Below are positions 1 to 12,400 of a stretch of DNA of 64,000 bases, piece by piece. Under the pieces are notes generated by a model. It worked only from the letters and a program-made list of their open reading frames with translations. It made no database searches and was not told the origin of the DNA. Both the position numbers and the translations under genes were made by a program. This DNA comes from Achatina immaculata. Lineage: Eukaryota; Mollusca; Gastropoda; Stylommatophora; Achatinidae. Positions within the stretch are counted from its first letter, which is position 1, and each line of letters starts with the position of its first letter. Location: assembly GCA_009760885.1 (NCBI GenBank), contig CM019707.1:34022645-34086644 (forward strand), read 5' to 3'.

Positions 1-448
1 GTCAGTTCCTGGTCACTACACATGCCAAGAGCTCACATAGGTCATTAATTTCTTTCAAGATATTCAAGTCAACTTTTGACATGCTGACGTGGTACATCCT
101 GACATTCTGACAAGCTGGCATATTGACATGCTTAATTCTACATCCTGATATTTTGACATGCTTATATATTAACATCTGACATGTTGACATGCTTACACAA
201 GCATGGCGACTCGCTAACATGCTGACATGTTCACAGAAAAATTTAAACTCATCATCGACTGATTAAAACTATACAACAAATTTTTAAAAATAGATTTTGA
301 TGGGATTAAACACTGCACCAAAGGCTAGAACTTCAGTTTATGATTTTCATGCACCACTGAACAGAAAGTGATTTTTAAAAATAGAAAATAACACCATTCT
401 TGACCGAAGGAACCACAACAATGAATTGTATAAACTATAGAGAATATA
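1..448. other. AT-rich intergenic DNA with a degenerate repeat
   Basis: Positions 60-235 hold a loose array of variants of gacatgctgaca spaced 10-20 bases apart. No coding signal is seen. Confidence 0.5.
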
Positions 449-1937
449 CACTGTTCAAAAAAAGAAACACAACAAATACGATGTTGTGATTGAAACTGAA
501 GTTTGCTGATCAGACAAGGGCAACTTGCCTAAAACGTTCACCTGGACATCAGATTCACGTGCTAACCTGAATTGTTCAGCAAATGATTCATAAACATGGA
601 AAAGCGACACTAATCAAAACAGCATTTTTGACAATAATTCATGACAGGTTCACGAGAATCCCGTGAAACTTACTGAACACAAAACTCACTGATCATGTTA
701 ATGAATGCCTAAACAAGATTGACGCTCCTCGAATCAATACATTTGACAATTCAATGCGCAAGTATGGCTCATCTCACTACAGAACAATGACTCATCAACA
801 TTGGACGTTTACAGACTGGACAGTCACAAAGTGTAGTGGCCAGACAATTTAATCAGTCGCCTTTGGAGAAGATTTCAAGAAACTGGCTCAGTTGCAGACC
901 GGCCGCGCACTGGAAGACCCATAGTCATATCTCCTACCGAAGACCGCTTCATACCGCTGCGTCACCTCAAGAATCGATTTGCATCTGCTTCCTCGATAGT
1001 CCAGTCAATGACAGCAGCTTGTCGAATTTCAGATCAAACGGTCAGGAACCGGCTGCACAACGCTGGTCTTTGGGCTAGAAGACCCTACAGAGATCCTGTT
1101 CTTACGGACCGGCATCGCCAGAACCGACCGCAGTGGGCGAACCAGCATCGTCAATGGACCGTTGCGACTGATTGGAGAAGGGTTTAGTTTAGTGATGAAT
1201 CATTCTTTCTGCTCCAGCGACACGATAGATGGAGGAGAGTTTACCGCAGAGCCCATGAGCGTTACGCCAAGAACGTGGATGAGGCTCCTCCACATGATGG
1301 TAGAGGTGTACTGGTGTGGGGACGATCAACTTCATGGGAAGAAGTGACCTGGTGCAAACTGAAAGATGCCTGAATGCCCAGCGATAAGTCGCTGAAATTC
1401 TTCGTCCTCACGTCCTTCCACTTCTGGCTGCACCAGGGTCGATTTTTCAGCAGGATAACGCTCGACCTCATGTGGCACAAATCACCACCAAGTTTCTCGC
1501 TGACAACAACGTCCAGACCATTCCGTTGCTATCCATGTCATCAGACATTAACCAGATAGAACTCTTATGGGATGAACTCAACAAACAAGCCCGCCTGGGA
1601 GACTTGGCGCCAACCAATCTCCGACAGTTGTCTCTTGCACTGCGGGAAGAGTGGGCAGCAATCCCACAACAACAGATCCAACGGCTAATCGGATCCATGT
1701 CACGGAGATGTTCTCTGATACAGGCCAGAGGATGCCATACACCTTACTGAAACGGAGGCCTCAGTCGCAAAGAATAAAAATCTAAACCAAATTTAATGAA
1801 CATCATTTCATTGTTAAAGTCTTAAAGTTTCTTCATGCCAAGATTGATACATTAATTCCGTAAAATAAAATGTTGATACAAGTTTGAAATTTGGTGTCCA
1901 TTACGACTACAGTAGTGTTGCTTTTTTTTTTGAACAC
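449..1937 (+). mobile_element. Decayed Tc1-type DNA transposon with both ends
   Basis: Ends are imperfect inverted repeats of about 25 bases (left cactgttcaaaaaaag, right its near complement at 1915-1937), flanked by TA on both sides (447-448, 1938-1939). The total of 1489 bases is normal for Tc1/mariner. Between lies a frameshifted transposase: the GRPIVIS linker after the helix-turn-helix, FSDESFF (first Asp), FQQDNARPH (second Asp) and IELLWDEL (Glu), with 34 residues between the last two, i.e. DD34E. Several frameshifts and stops make it inactive. Confidence 0.88.
836..1750 (+). pseudogene. Tc1-like transposase pseudogene
   Basis: The transposase would bind the inverted repeats and cut and paste the element through a DDE catalytic core. 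Reading alternates among all three plus frames. The longest intact piece (1472-1750) covers the C-terminal third with the DD34E Glu motif. Frame breaks occur near 900, 1180, 1350 and 1470. Confidence 0.85.
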
Positions 1938-2039
1938 TAAATCTGTGTACATGGGGGACGAACTGTCGAGCACTGAGCCATCGTTGAGGAATGGAGGCGA
2001 ACTTTATCTGCAGCAATGAGCCTTAATGGCTTGGAAAAC

Positions 2040-2097
2040 TGAAGAAGAAGAAGAAGAAAAGAAGAAGAAGAAAAAGAAGAAGAAGAAGAAGAAGAAT
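2040..2097 (+). repeat. (GAA)n microsatellite
   Basis: Imperfect GAA/GAAA run of about 58 bases. Confidence 0.9.
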
Positions 2098-2221
2098 ATA
2101 AGTACTGGATGATTTTGATGCTGCCTGTCGGAGATTTAATACCACAAGTTAACAGACTGTCCGTGTCCTGCAGAGGTTGCAGTTTGTGGCCCTTGTTTGT
2201 AGCTTCTACAGTCCGCTCCAG

Positions 2222-2262
2222 CTCCCGCTCCCCTCCCCCTCCCCCTCCCCCTCCCCACTTGT
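2222..2262. repeat. (CCCTCC)n simple repeat
   Basis: Pyrimidine-rich run of CCCTCC/CCCTCCC in a 40-base stretch. Confidence 0.85.
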
Positions 2263-2589
2263 TTTTTTCTTTGTTCCAGCCAGTGTGCTCCCCCTCCCCT
2301 TTCTTCCATCAAGGCATCCATTGAGCACCTCATGGTCTCTGGCAATGCCACTCGGGGCCAGATGAGAATGCCTGGCATAAACCATGCTTTCTTAAGCTAA
2401 AGTCACATTTCTCAACTTTTTTTAAAATCTAATATAATACGTCGCACTTTGCCTTCTCGTATAGTGCAGCAGCCAACGCATTGTACATCTCCGTGTGGCA
2501 CGATCTTGCACAACACTTTTTTTTTAGCTTTTATGGAATACTATTCAGAACTGACTGAATCTACTTTCTAGTGTCAGCATGTCCCTGGA

Positions 2590-2900
2590 CATGCATCTGA
2601 TGTTTCCTTTTATGAAGGATCTGATGTTTCCTTACATGAATATATCTGATGTTTCCTTTCATTAAGGATCTGATGTTTCCTTACATGAATACATCTGATG
2701 TTTCCTTTCATGAAGGATCTGATGTTTCCTTACATGAATATATCTGATGTTTCCATACATGCACACACCAGATAATTTCCTTACAGACATACATCCAAGG
2801 ATGTTCTTACATACAAACATACATCAGTTGTTTCCTTACATACAAACATACATCAGGTGTTTCCTTATATACATACATCGGACATTTCCTGACAGACAAA
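2590..2900. repeat. Tandem repeat with core ctgatgtttcctt
   Basis: Units of about 26 bases, alternating between two types (tatgaagga and acatgaata spacers), so effectively a 52-base higher-order unit. Degenerates into acatacatcagg-type units after 2760. Confidence 0.8.
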
Positions 2901-3564
2901 CATCAGATATTTTCTTACAAAGTTCATCGAAAGTTACTCATCTTATTTCACTTATTTTGTTTCGTTATTCTTTTGGAGGTTAAAATTTTAAAAAGCTATA
3001 TTTAAAAAATAGACTTGCGTCCTTACCTTTAAAAATATGACGCTTTTGTTCTTATAAATGTACGTGCACCTGTAATTTTGTCTTGGTAGTGAAAAATGTT
3101 ACTATTATACCTATCACACAGATATTTCACACAAAAGCAGGAACAAAATGGCCAAAAAGAAACTGTTTTCTGCAGAGACAAAAGATAGGAAAACAAACAT
3201 TGCCTATACACTCTTCCACAAGACTACCCGACTTGAAGGTGGGAATGAAAAGTATTTCCTTGCCTATTTTCTTCACATTCTGCACAAATGTATTACAAAA
3301 CCCTGACGAATATTCACTTTAATGTGCAAAGCTACTTTGAAGAACTTATGTTTATGCTTCTGTGGGAATCATTGTCGAAAGTTCCTGGTTATATCTCAAC
3401 CCATATCTTTCAAATCTTCGCAACAAATGTCCGTTTTACCGGAGTTTTCGGACAAAGTCAGAGTATATTCTTCAGGGCCTTAGTTCTTGATATGACCCTC
3501 AGTGTTTAACAGCCGTTAAGACGTATTATATATAATATAAAGACGTATTATATATATAATGACG

Positions 3565-3598
<34 letters not shown>

Positions 3599-3829
3599 AA
3601 GACGTCTCGTATATAATATAAAGACCTCTTATTAGATCACACGTGGTCTCATTCGCCCAATCAAGATATCATAGATTACACGCGGTCTGATTTGCCCAAT
3701 CAATCATCGTCTAACACTTTCGAGCACGCTGCGTCGTTGTTCATTGTTAATGCAGGTTGCCCTGATCTGATTGGCTGGAAAGAAAGTAGGGCAAAATGGC
3801 CGCCATGGTATGAGTGTACAGCGTGGTCC
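2901..3829. other. Intergenic or 3' flanking DNA
   Basis: AT-rich and without recognisable coding sequence apart from the possible terminal exon that follows. Contains a (TA)n tract with interspersed gacgtatta units at 3535-3600. Confidence 0.4.
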
Positions 3830-3865
3830 TCACAAAGCTTTTCCAGACGTTTCCGCGCTCGCCAT
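3830..3865 (-). CDS. Possible terminal coding exon of the ROCO gene
   Basis: A strong acceptor (CTGTCATCTTGCAG) is followed in phase 0 by ATGGCGAGCGCG..., eleven codons (MASAETSGKAL) and TGA at 3832-3830. It would close the protein at 1007 residues. Support is only the acceptor and phase; I see no clear AATAAA downstream on the minus strand. The true last exon may be elsewhere or outside the window. Confidence 0.35.
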   Translation of the reverse strand: MASAETSGKAL

Positions 3866-4185
3866 CTGCAAGATGACAGATAAAAACTATAAAGGATATG
3901 TTATTATTGAGTATAAAGATAACTTATCTTGGAAATAATAATAATGAAATGTTCTAATAAACGTTCTAAAACAGCTGATGAACAGGTTAAATAATATTTG
4001 CAAAGCCATTTTCTTCACTCCACAAATTTGTTTTTCAGCAGAAACTACAAAAAAAAAATGACTGAGATATTATCATTCATATGCTAACAACCATGATTTC
4101 CTTGTTTTCAGCTCTATTCAGTCATCAGGCTGTCTGTCTGGCAACAAAAGTCAGCTTTCTGTGTTTGGCTAAGGCCATGAATATG

Positions 4186-4500
4186 ATCATCATCGTCATC
4201 ATCATCATCATCATGTGCCTTCTCCAGAACAAAGGTTGGCGGTAATGAATCTCTAGTTCCCTCTATCCCTCGCCTTGACAGTGCACTCAGCCGGGCTGTA
4301 TCCTGTCCATTCTCGTCTGTTCTCTTCCCATCTACATCTCTGTCTTCTTCTTGTTCTTTTTCATTCCACCTTTTCTTCTATTATGGTCTTCAGTATGTTG
4401 CTATGTCTTTTAATATGGCCAACCTATTTTGTTTTCTTCATCTCTATCTCCTTGAGAAGTTCACATTGCACTTGGAGCTGTTATTGTGCATTTGTTTCTT
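4186..4500 (-). mobile_element. LINE 3' fragment (family E)
   Basis: An (ATC)n tail at 4186-4216 followed, on the minus strand, by the decayed LINE C-terminus: VGHIKRH, then a basic stretch and EWTGYSPAEC. This is the conserved end of RTE/BovB-like reverse transcriptase proteins (GHxxRH...W...RDWTG). 5'-truncated and carrying stops. Confidence 0.75.
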
Positions 4501-5156
4501 TTTTACGAATATGGTATGTTTGGCAATATATATATGTCTAACACTATGTAGTATGTAGGGCGATATGTGGTTTGTATTGCAGTGAGTCTGTAAAAATCGT
4601 GAAAGACACAAAAACCGGAAGCCAGAACTCTCCAACATCTAGCAGTTACAACAATGTCAAGGAAGATCTACGCAAACAAAAACTTGCACAGAACTTTTGC
4701 TCTCTAAGCGTGAAAATTCTAGGTTACCCAATAATTATAACAGAAACAGCGTTATAGTGTCATTATTTCGTTTGTACAGCAGCTCTATAAGAGAACAAAA
4801 ACGGACACGAAGAAAGGTAACAAAGGCATCCTGTATAAATACAATAATGAGATGTTTTAATGGACAGAAAAGAAATCACATAAAGACAAACTGAACGTTA
4901 AAACTGAAAGTATGAATACGTTAAAACAAAAGAACCATAAAGATCAAGTATCTTGCACATATCGATACATTAAAACAAAAGAATGAAAAAAAGATGAAGT
5001 ATCTGGCAAATATCGATACGTTAAAACAAAAGAATCATAAAGATTAAGTATCTTGCACATATAGATGATATGATAATACTGAAGAGGATAGTATAGAGAA
5101 TGCCAGGATTAAAAGGGGCACAATGACGGCTATGATGTGGAGTGGTGGAGTTTAAA

Positions 5157-5196
5157 AAAGAGATTGATTGACTGATTGATTGATTGACTGATTGAT
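5157..5196. repeat. (GATT)n microsatellite
   Basis: gattgattgactgattgatt run, possibly the tail of an unrecognised retroelement. Confidence 0.8.
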
Positions 5197-5517
5197 CTTT
5201 ATTTCAAAATGGTTAAGAATTGGGCACGCAGGCCCGTCTGACATTCTACCCTTTATCATACATCTTTCACTCTATTCCAGACATTCTACAAATATGCTGT
5301 TCATGTAACAAACATAATTAACATTGAAGCTGAGAGACATAAAATAACATATAACATTTACGTTTAGCTCTTATCCATTCACTCAGTACAGAAGTAACTA
5401 CATACATATATAAATGACTATCTACTAAACAAAAATTTCGAATTCAGAATAACAATTACAGTAACTGTATCCGTTGTCTGTAAGAGCAGTCTAAAATAAC
5501 TTTTAAAGAGAGAAGCA

Positions 5518-6062
5518 GGGTGGGTGAGAGAGAGCGAAAGACAGAAATAGAGGGAGAGAAAGAAAGAGAGAGAGGAAGAAATAGAAAGAAAGAAATGGAG
5601 AAAGAGAAAAAGAAAGAAAGGGAGAGAGAAAGACACATAGTGAGAGAAAGAAATTAAGAGAGAGAGAGAGAAAGACACAGAGAGAAAAAGGGAGAGAGAA
5701 AGCCAGAAAGAAAGAAAGAAAGTAAGAAAGAAAGAAAAAAGGAAAGAAAGAAAGAAAGAAAGTGAAAGACATAAGGAGAGAAAGAAAGGGAGAGAGAAAG
5801 ACAGAGAAAGAGATAGAAAGGGAGAGAGAAAGACAGAGAAAGAGAGAGAGAAACAGAGAGAGAAATACAGAGAAAGACAGAGAGAGACAGAGACAGAGAA
5901 AGAGAAAGAAAGGGACAAAGAAAGACAGTTCAGTTATCTTTATAGAGAGAGAGAGAGAGAGAGAGAAAGAAAGAAAATGAGAAAGACAGAGAGAAAAGAG
6001 AGTTAAAGAAAGAAAATGAGAGAGAAAGACAGAGAGAAAGACAGAGAGAGAAGGAGAGAGGG
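5518..6062. repeat. Long purine (GA/GAAA) simple-sequence tract
   Basis: About 545 bases almost wholly of G and A on the plus strand (gaaagaaag and gagaga mixtures). The long open frames across it in several phases are low-complexity artefacts. Confidence 0.92.
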
Positions 6063-6312
6063 ACAGTAATGATAAAAGTCTCTCCGCATGACGTGTCCTG
6101 CTATTTTAAATGTGGAGTCCACAATAAACTTAATCTTTCTAAAGTTTCAGTAGCCTCCTTAGCTTCTGTTTCAGCTCCACATCCGCTGACTACCTTTCTC
6201 TAAGTAGTTTATACATTACTTTACACACCACTGATTAGGGAAAATTAAAGTATCTTAATAAAGTACGGAGTATTATATCACTCAACTTCTCCCTTAGAAA
6301 ATACGAACTTAC

Positions 6313-6428
6313 GTTTGTGCCATTCCCATCAACCTCCTCTTTCTCCGTGTTTGGCAATTCCGGATCCGGAAGTGGCGAAAGCGGAGGGATTGATTGAGGC
6401 GGTGGTGAGGTTTTTCTCTTGATAATCA
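6313..6428 (-). CDS. ROCO gene, proline-rich tail exon 16
   Basis: Acceptor TTTTTTTGCAG, donor AAC|GTAAGT; two bases plus 38 codons, phase 0 exit. Encodes IIKRKTSPPPQSIPPLSPLP then an acidic stretch (NTEKEEVDGNGTN). Low-complexity, but both splice sites are strong and the phase fits exon 15 exactly. Confidence 0.7.
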
Positions 6429-9400
6429 CTGCAAAAAAATAGTTCGTAACGTAAATTTAAATAAGAAAGCAGGAAATAAAGTGGAATACAGTGTACTTCG
6501 GATTTTAAGAAAGTATGAGGGCAGTTCTTATTAAGTCGCAAAGTCCACAGAGACTGAAAATATTTGAAAATTCATGGATCATTTTTTGATGATGTGTAGC
6601 AGCACCAACAGACTCCAAATTACAACCAAAGCTTCCACTGGGAACAGCTGTTTTAAGAACACACTTATCTTAGCATAGTCTTTGTAAGACAGGGAACATA
6701 GATCTGATTGCTTAAAAACTCTGACCTACTTCTGTAGCCCAGAAACCTGTAGCAATCAACAGTAATTGTAACTGTTATTTTTGTAAAATGCAATGTTAAG
6801 GTGGTGGACAGATTGGGACACGGAGATCGCCAGCGCGGATGAGGAAAATCTGTTGTGAAACCAATGAATCCTGGACATGACAAGCCTATGGATCTCTAGA
6901 ACAATGGTTGTCAGAATTAGGTAAAAAAAAAAGCCAGCAGACTATAGTTGGCGGGGATGGATATCGCTGAAGCACTCACCGGATCCCTCATTTCAAATTC
7001 AGAGTGTCTGTGGAACTGTCTCAAAGCCGTTAGGCCTGACATGGAGAAGGGTTTTAAGTACAGCCACCAGAGGCTGGAAAACAAAGTTTTGGCCAGGCCA
7101 GCCTACACCACTGTCTTCATGGCAGTCCAAGCAAGACCACAGTCTGCCCTAGCAAGGAAAGGTGCTGAAGTCGGAGGTACCCAGCCAGAAGGCGCATCGC
7201 AAAAATCAGGGTACCAAGCAGTATAGCTAAATGCGGAAGAAGAAGAAGAAGAAGACAAGTAAAGTTGTACCCCAGCATGCCATGGTTATTTAACAACAAC
7301 CGTTTCAATATGGCGAGTGTGTTACATGCGTGTAGATGAGAAGAGCAGCGAGGAGATGTGTGTTCTATGTGGGTCAGAAGACTGAGCACAGAGGAAATGT
7401 GGGTCAGAGGACTGAGCACAGAGGAAATGTGGGTCAGAGGACTGAGCACAGAGGAAATGTGGGTCAGAAGACTGAGCACAGAGGAAATGTGGGTCAGAGG
7501 ACTGAGCACAGAGGAAATGTGGGTCAGAGGACTGAGCACAGAGGAAATGTGGGTCAGAGGACTGAGCACAGAGGAAATGTGGGTCAGAGGACTGAGCACA
7601 GAGGAAGTCGTTAAAGAAAAGTTTGAGCTGTACAGTGAGCGGTGTTTGCCATGACAGGTCATCCAGAATGATGTGTTTCCTCAATTTTTCCTCTTTTTTT
7701 TTAAAATTTGAGTGGCAGCCTGGTTAGCGGAGTGGTTAGCTGAGTGGTTAGACGGTCGGTTTACTAATCTGGTGGTACCAGGTTCTGTCCTAGCAGTGGG
7801 ATTTTTTCTGGAACACGCAGATAAAAGCCTCAGGGTCCACCCAGCCTCTAAAAATAGGTTCCATAGAAATCTGGGGAAGGTAAAGCGGCCAGGGCGTGAT
7901 ACTGACCACATCAGACTTTCATGTGCCGAAGGTTATGGAAAATGCGGGCCTAACACCGTATTCTCCAATATGCCTTAATGGCAGGGAAACGGGAATTACC
8001 TTTACCTTGCCTTTTTATTTCAGTGTTCTAAGCTTACCTGATCAATCATCATCTTGTGACAGATGGCGAGAGTCATAAACAAGCCAGTGCTTTCCCTATG
8101 TTGTCGTAGCGTTCCAGGACCACATAGCTTGGGCGCCTCTATAAGCTTATTTCTGTCAGTTGGGGATCTGATCCCTCCCTCCTGCTGTACCCTTTTCTCT
8201 CACCTCTTTCCTGGATCATCCCAGTGCCTCCTCCGACTAAAGGGAGGGGAGGGAGAAGGGGAATACTCCCTTTCTGGAAACCACTTCTGCGTAATTAAAC
8301 AGTTTTTTTTTTCCTTGCATTAAAATATTGTTAAAATTCCTTCTCCACAAAAAAAGAATTCCATCCATCAACCACTTGGCTACGGTCGCTAGCTCAGTGA
8401 GGATAAACGTTGCTAGGAGACATGCAAAGATCACCCAGGTATTCATTATGTAGTCATACACTGAACGCGCGCATGGAACGCTGTTAGAGTTCTCCTTCCT
8501 GCACAGCTCTTCACTGATAGGGTGGATGGTGGATGCTGGCTTTGTCGCCTGTGTTTCTTTGTGACCGTGCATCTGCTGTACCGTCTGTACAACCCATCTC
8601 CGTGCAGTAAAGTCCACCACTCACTCGGAGTTGATATTCTCTATTCAGATAAATTCTCGGATCTTTTCCTTTTGCCCACACATCACAGACAAAGTGCTCA
8701 CAATACGACAACATGAAGTTTATTAGGTGGAACTTGATAATGATAGATACTGGATGGGTGATACATACATTAAGAAGTGTGTCGAATTACAGGTTCACTC
8801 ATCAAACAGTCAGGTCATATAGGTGATATAAAGCTTCCATTCCAGACAAGCAATCAGGTCATACAGCTGATTTAAAACTTCTATTCCAGACAAAAAGTCA
8901 GGTCATATAGATGATATAAAGCTTCCATTCTAGACAAACAGTCAGTCCATATAGCTGATATAAAGCTTCCATTTCAGACGAGCAATCAGGTCATATAGCT
9001 GGTACAAAGCTTCCATTCCAGACAAACAGTCAGGCCATACAGGTGATATAAAGCTTCCATTCCAGACAAACAGTCAGGCCATATAGCTGATATAAAGCTT
9101 CTATTCCAGACAGTCAGGCCACATAACTGATATAAAGCTTCCATTCCAGACAAACAACAGGCCATACAGCTGATATAAAGCTTCCATTCCAGACAAACAG
9201 CAGTCCATACAGCTGATATAAAGCTTCCATTTCAGACAAATAGTCAGGCCGTACAGCTGATATAAAGATTTCATTCCAGACAAAAACAGTCAGGCCATAC
9301 AGCCGATATAAAGCTTCCATTCCAGACAAAAACAGTCAGGCCATACAGCTGATATAAAGCTTCCATTCCAGACAAACAAAGTCAGGCCATACAGCTGATA

Positions 9401-12400
9401 TAAAGCTTCCATTCCAGACAAATAGTCAGGCCATACAGCTGATATAAAGCTTCCATTCCAGACAAAAACAGTCAGGCCATACAGCTGATATAAAGCTTCC
9501 ATTCAAGACAAATAGTCAGGCCATACAGCTGATATAAAGCTTCCATTCAAGACAAATAGTCAGGCCATACAGCAGATATAAAGCTTCCATTCGAGACGAG
9601 CAGTCTGCTCATACAGCTGATATAAAGCTTCCATTCGAGACGAGCAGTCTGCTCATACAGCAGATATAAAGCTTCCATTCCAGACAAGAAGGTGAACAAG
9701 ACTGACAAAACATGTGGACACTTCTCGAAGTTCCTAGTACAGCACAAAAACTCCAGAGTGCAGGCGACAAACACATCCACACCGGTCAAGCATTCACTTC
9801 CTTCCTTCCTTCCTCTCTCTCACACACATCCCCCTCACCCCACATTCCAGGCTTAAGCCCACCAAATCACGTGTCCTCCATTCATCATCATCATCATGTG
9901 CCGTGCCTACTGGCGTTGGCTATTATGTTTCTCCAGAGTACACGAGAAAGTTACTCCATTACTCGGACCAAAGTCAGTCACTCAGGAATGCAACTCATGG
10001 GCGTCTCCATCAAAAACATTTAATGAGGTTTAGACCTGTAGCATATATGTTACGCCTTAACGCAAGTGTAGAGTATCAGTTTTCATCTGCTGGGGTCCGC
10101 CAACGAGCGCAGGAAGCCTGTCATTTTACTTTCCCTCAGTTCAGAGCAGAGCACTCGGTTTGGTCTGTGCAATTAAATGATATTTTAAGAAAGAAAGAAA
10201 GAAAAACTTACCTTTCTTCTGTTCTCTAGGCTGTACTAGATAAGCTGTGTCTACTTCCTGCCCGCAAGCTTCACACAATCGAGTAGCCAATAGCTGCGTC
10301 TCTCTCGGGGTTAGCCACTCCCCTAAGAAAGATGGCTTCCCACAAATGGGACACTGGGTCAGACGTTCCACTACCACGCCTACCACAGTAAAACAAACTT
10401 CAAACGCACATATACATTATGTATATCACATATAATACATTATGTATAGCACATAATACATTATGTATAGCACATTAATACATTATGTATAGCACATATA
10501 ATACATTTTGTATTTCACATAATACATTATGTATATCACATATAATACATGATGTATATCACATATTCAGGAAGCCTGAATACTATGAAACTAGTGGCTG
10601 ATACATAAGAAACGAAAATAGACAGAAATACAAAACAGCAAAACAAACAAACAAACAAACGAGTCCCAAACATAAAACAAAGATGAGACAGAAACACAAA
10701 AAAACCGAACCAGAAATGCAAAACATAAACAAATGAGACAGAAACACAAAACATGAAAACAAGATGAGATAGAAACACAAAACACAAAAACAAGATGAGA
10801 TAGAAACACAAAACACAAAAACTAAATGAGACAGAAACACAAAACATGAAAACCATATGAGCCAGAAACACAAAACATGAAAACCAGATGAGCCAGAAAC
10901 ACAAAACATGAAAACCAGATGAGACAGAAACACAAAACATGAAAGCCAAATGAGGTAGAAACACAAAACATGAAAACAAGATGAAACACAAACACAAAAC
11001 ATAAAAACCAAATGACACAGTAACACAAAACATGATAATCAGATGCAACACAAACACAAAATATGAAAACCGTATGAGACAGAAACACAAAACATAAAAA
11101 ACAAATCAGACAGAAACACAAAACAGAAACAGAAATCGGATTTTTACTTCTCTTTAAAGTAACAAGCATAAAACAGATTAATTACTTCATGAAAGTTAGA
11201 TAATAGTTTACATGGAATAAACTTCATATTGTAATCTGAATACAAGGGAGGTAGAGATACAAACACATGAAAAAGAATGAAAACTGACAAATAAATTTCC
11301 CACGGAACTGGACAATACAGCAACGCATTTAATTTTAACAGGAGAGGTTCTCTTTCTGAACCTACCTGTATAGGTTCCCAAAAGCTTCTCGAAGTCTAAT
11401 AGAAGCGGTAGCTGCACTGACCACAAAGTTGAAGGCGCTATTTGTTCGTCTTTGTCTGACGAGCCACTTCGAACCTCATACTTCACAACCATGCTCTTGT
11501 CATCGCTGCACTCGTCGTCCTTCAGAAAGTAGGTCAATACCACGTGGACGTTTTCCTCCATGTGAACAGCGTGTATTCCTCCGCCCCACTGATGCTTGAA
11601 AGACAGTTTGTACCTTTCATTATGCGCGCGGACGGTTGTTATCTCAAATAGTCCGGGCGGGAGATAGAGCGGAAATTTGAAGTAACATACCAGTTTCCGG
11701 TTTGTCTTGCTTGATTCCCAGTCTTTCGTGAAATCTTCAGGCTCTGTATTCTTCCTCAACCACGGAATAAAGATCTTTGTCGCTTTTCCTGTTTCAGCCG
11801 CGTCTTTATATGGCACGGTTTTGCACAATGCATCTGCTTCTCGTTTCGTGAGTGAGTAGCCCATTTCAAACTTCTCTGCGAAGAGTTCTGTTATCTGCGT
11901 TGTTAGAGGGGCAAGATCAGGGGGGATAAACGTTGCTAGGAGACAGGTAAGAAGATCTCTGTCGAGGACAGCTTGAGACAGAGCTTCTCTTCTGAGTCTT
12001 TCGAACTTCATTGTTGTTAGTCCTGCCGATCTGGTTGAACAGAGAAAAAAGTAAGGTATGTTTTCCCCCTTATAGTCTGAGTTATAGCCTGAGTTATAGC
12101 CTGAGTTATAGCCTGAGTTATAGTCTGCTTTATAGTCTGAGTTATAGTCTGAGTTATAGCCTGAGTTATAGTCTGAGTTATAGTCTGCTTTATAGTCTGA
12201 GTTATAGCCTGAGTTATAGCCTGAGTTATAGTCTGCTTTATAGCCTGAGTTATAGCCTGAGTTATAGCCTGAGTTATAGCCTGAGTTATAGTCTGCTTTA
12301 TAGTCTGAGTTATAGTCTGAGTTATAGTCTGTTTTATAGTCTGAGTTATAGTCTGACTGTTCACTGTTCACTGTTCACTGTCTTTAGTGAACAGTCGTAT

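Noticed and set aside
5418..5980. Serine/leucine/phenylalanine-rich and arginine/glutamate-rich frames
   Set aside because: Translations of a purine-only simple-sequence tract.
6948..7226. 92-codon plus frame as a gene
   Set aside because: No family resemblance, no splice or promoter evidence, and it ends beside a GAA run and a transposon fragment.
10536..11169. Long minus-strand frames rich in FCVSV/CFCLIWF, looking like membrane segments
   Set aside because: They follow the 31-base repeat exactly and lie in an intron of the gene on that strand.
12017..12371. Minus-strand extension of exon 14 upstream into a YNSDYNSG-type repeat protein
   Set aside because: The frame only stays open because the minisatellite unit is 12 bases. 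A good acceptor at 12031-12032 in the correct phase ends the exon before it.
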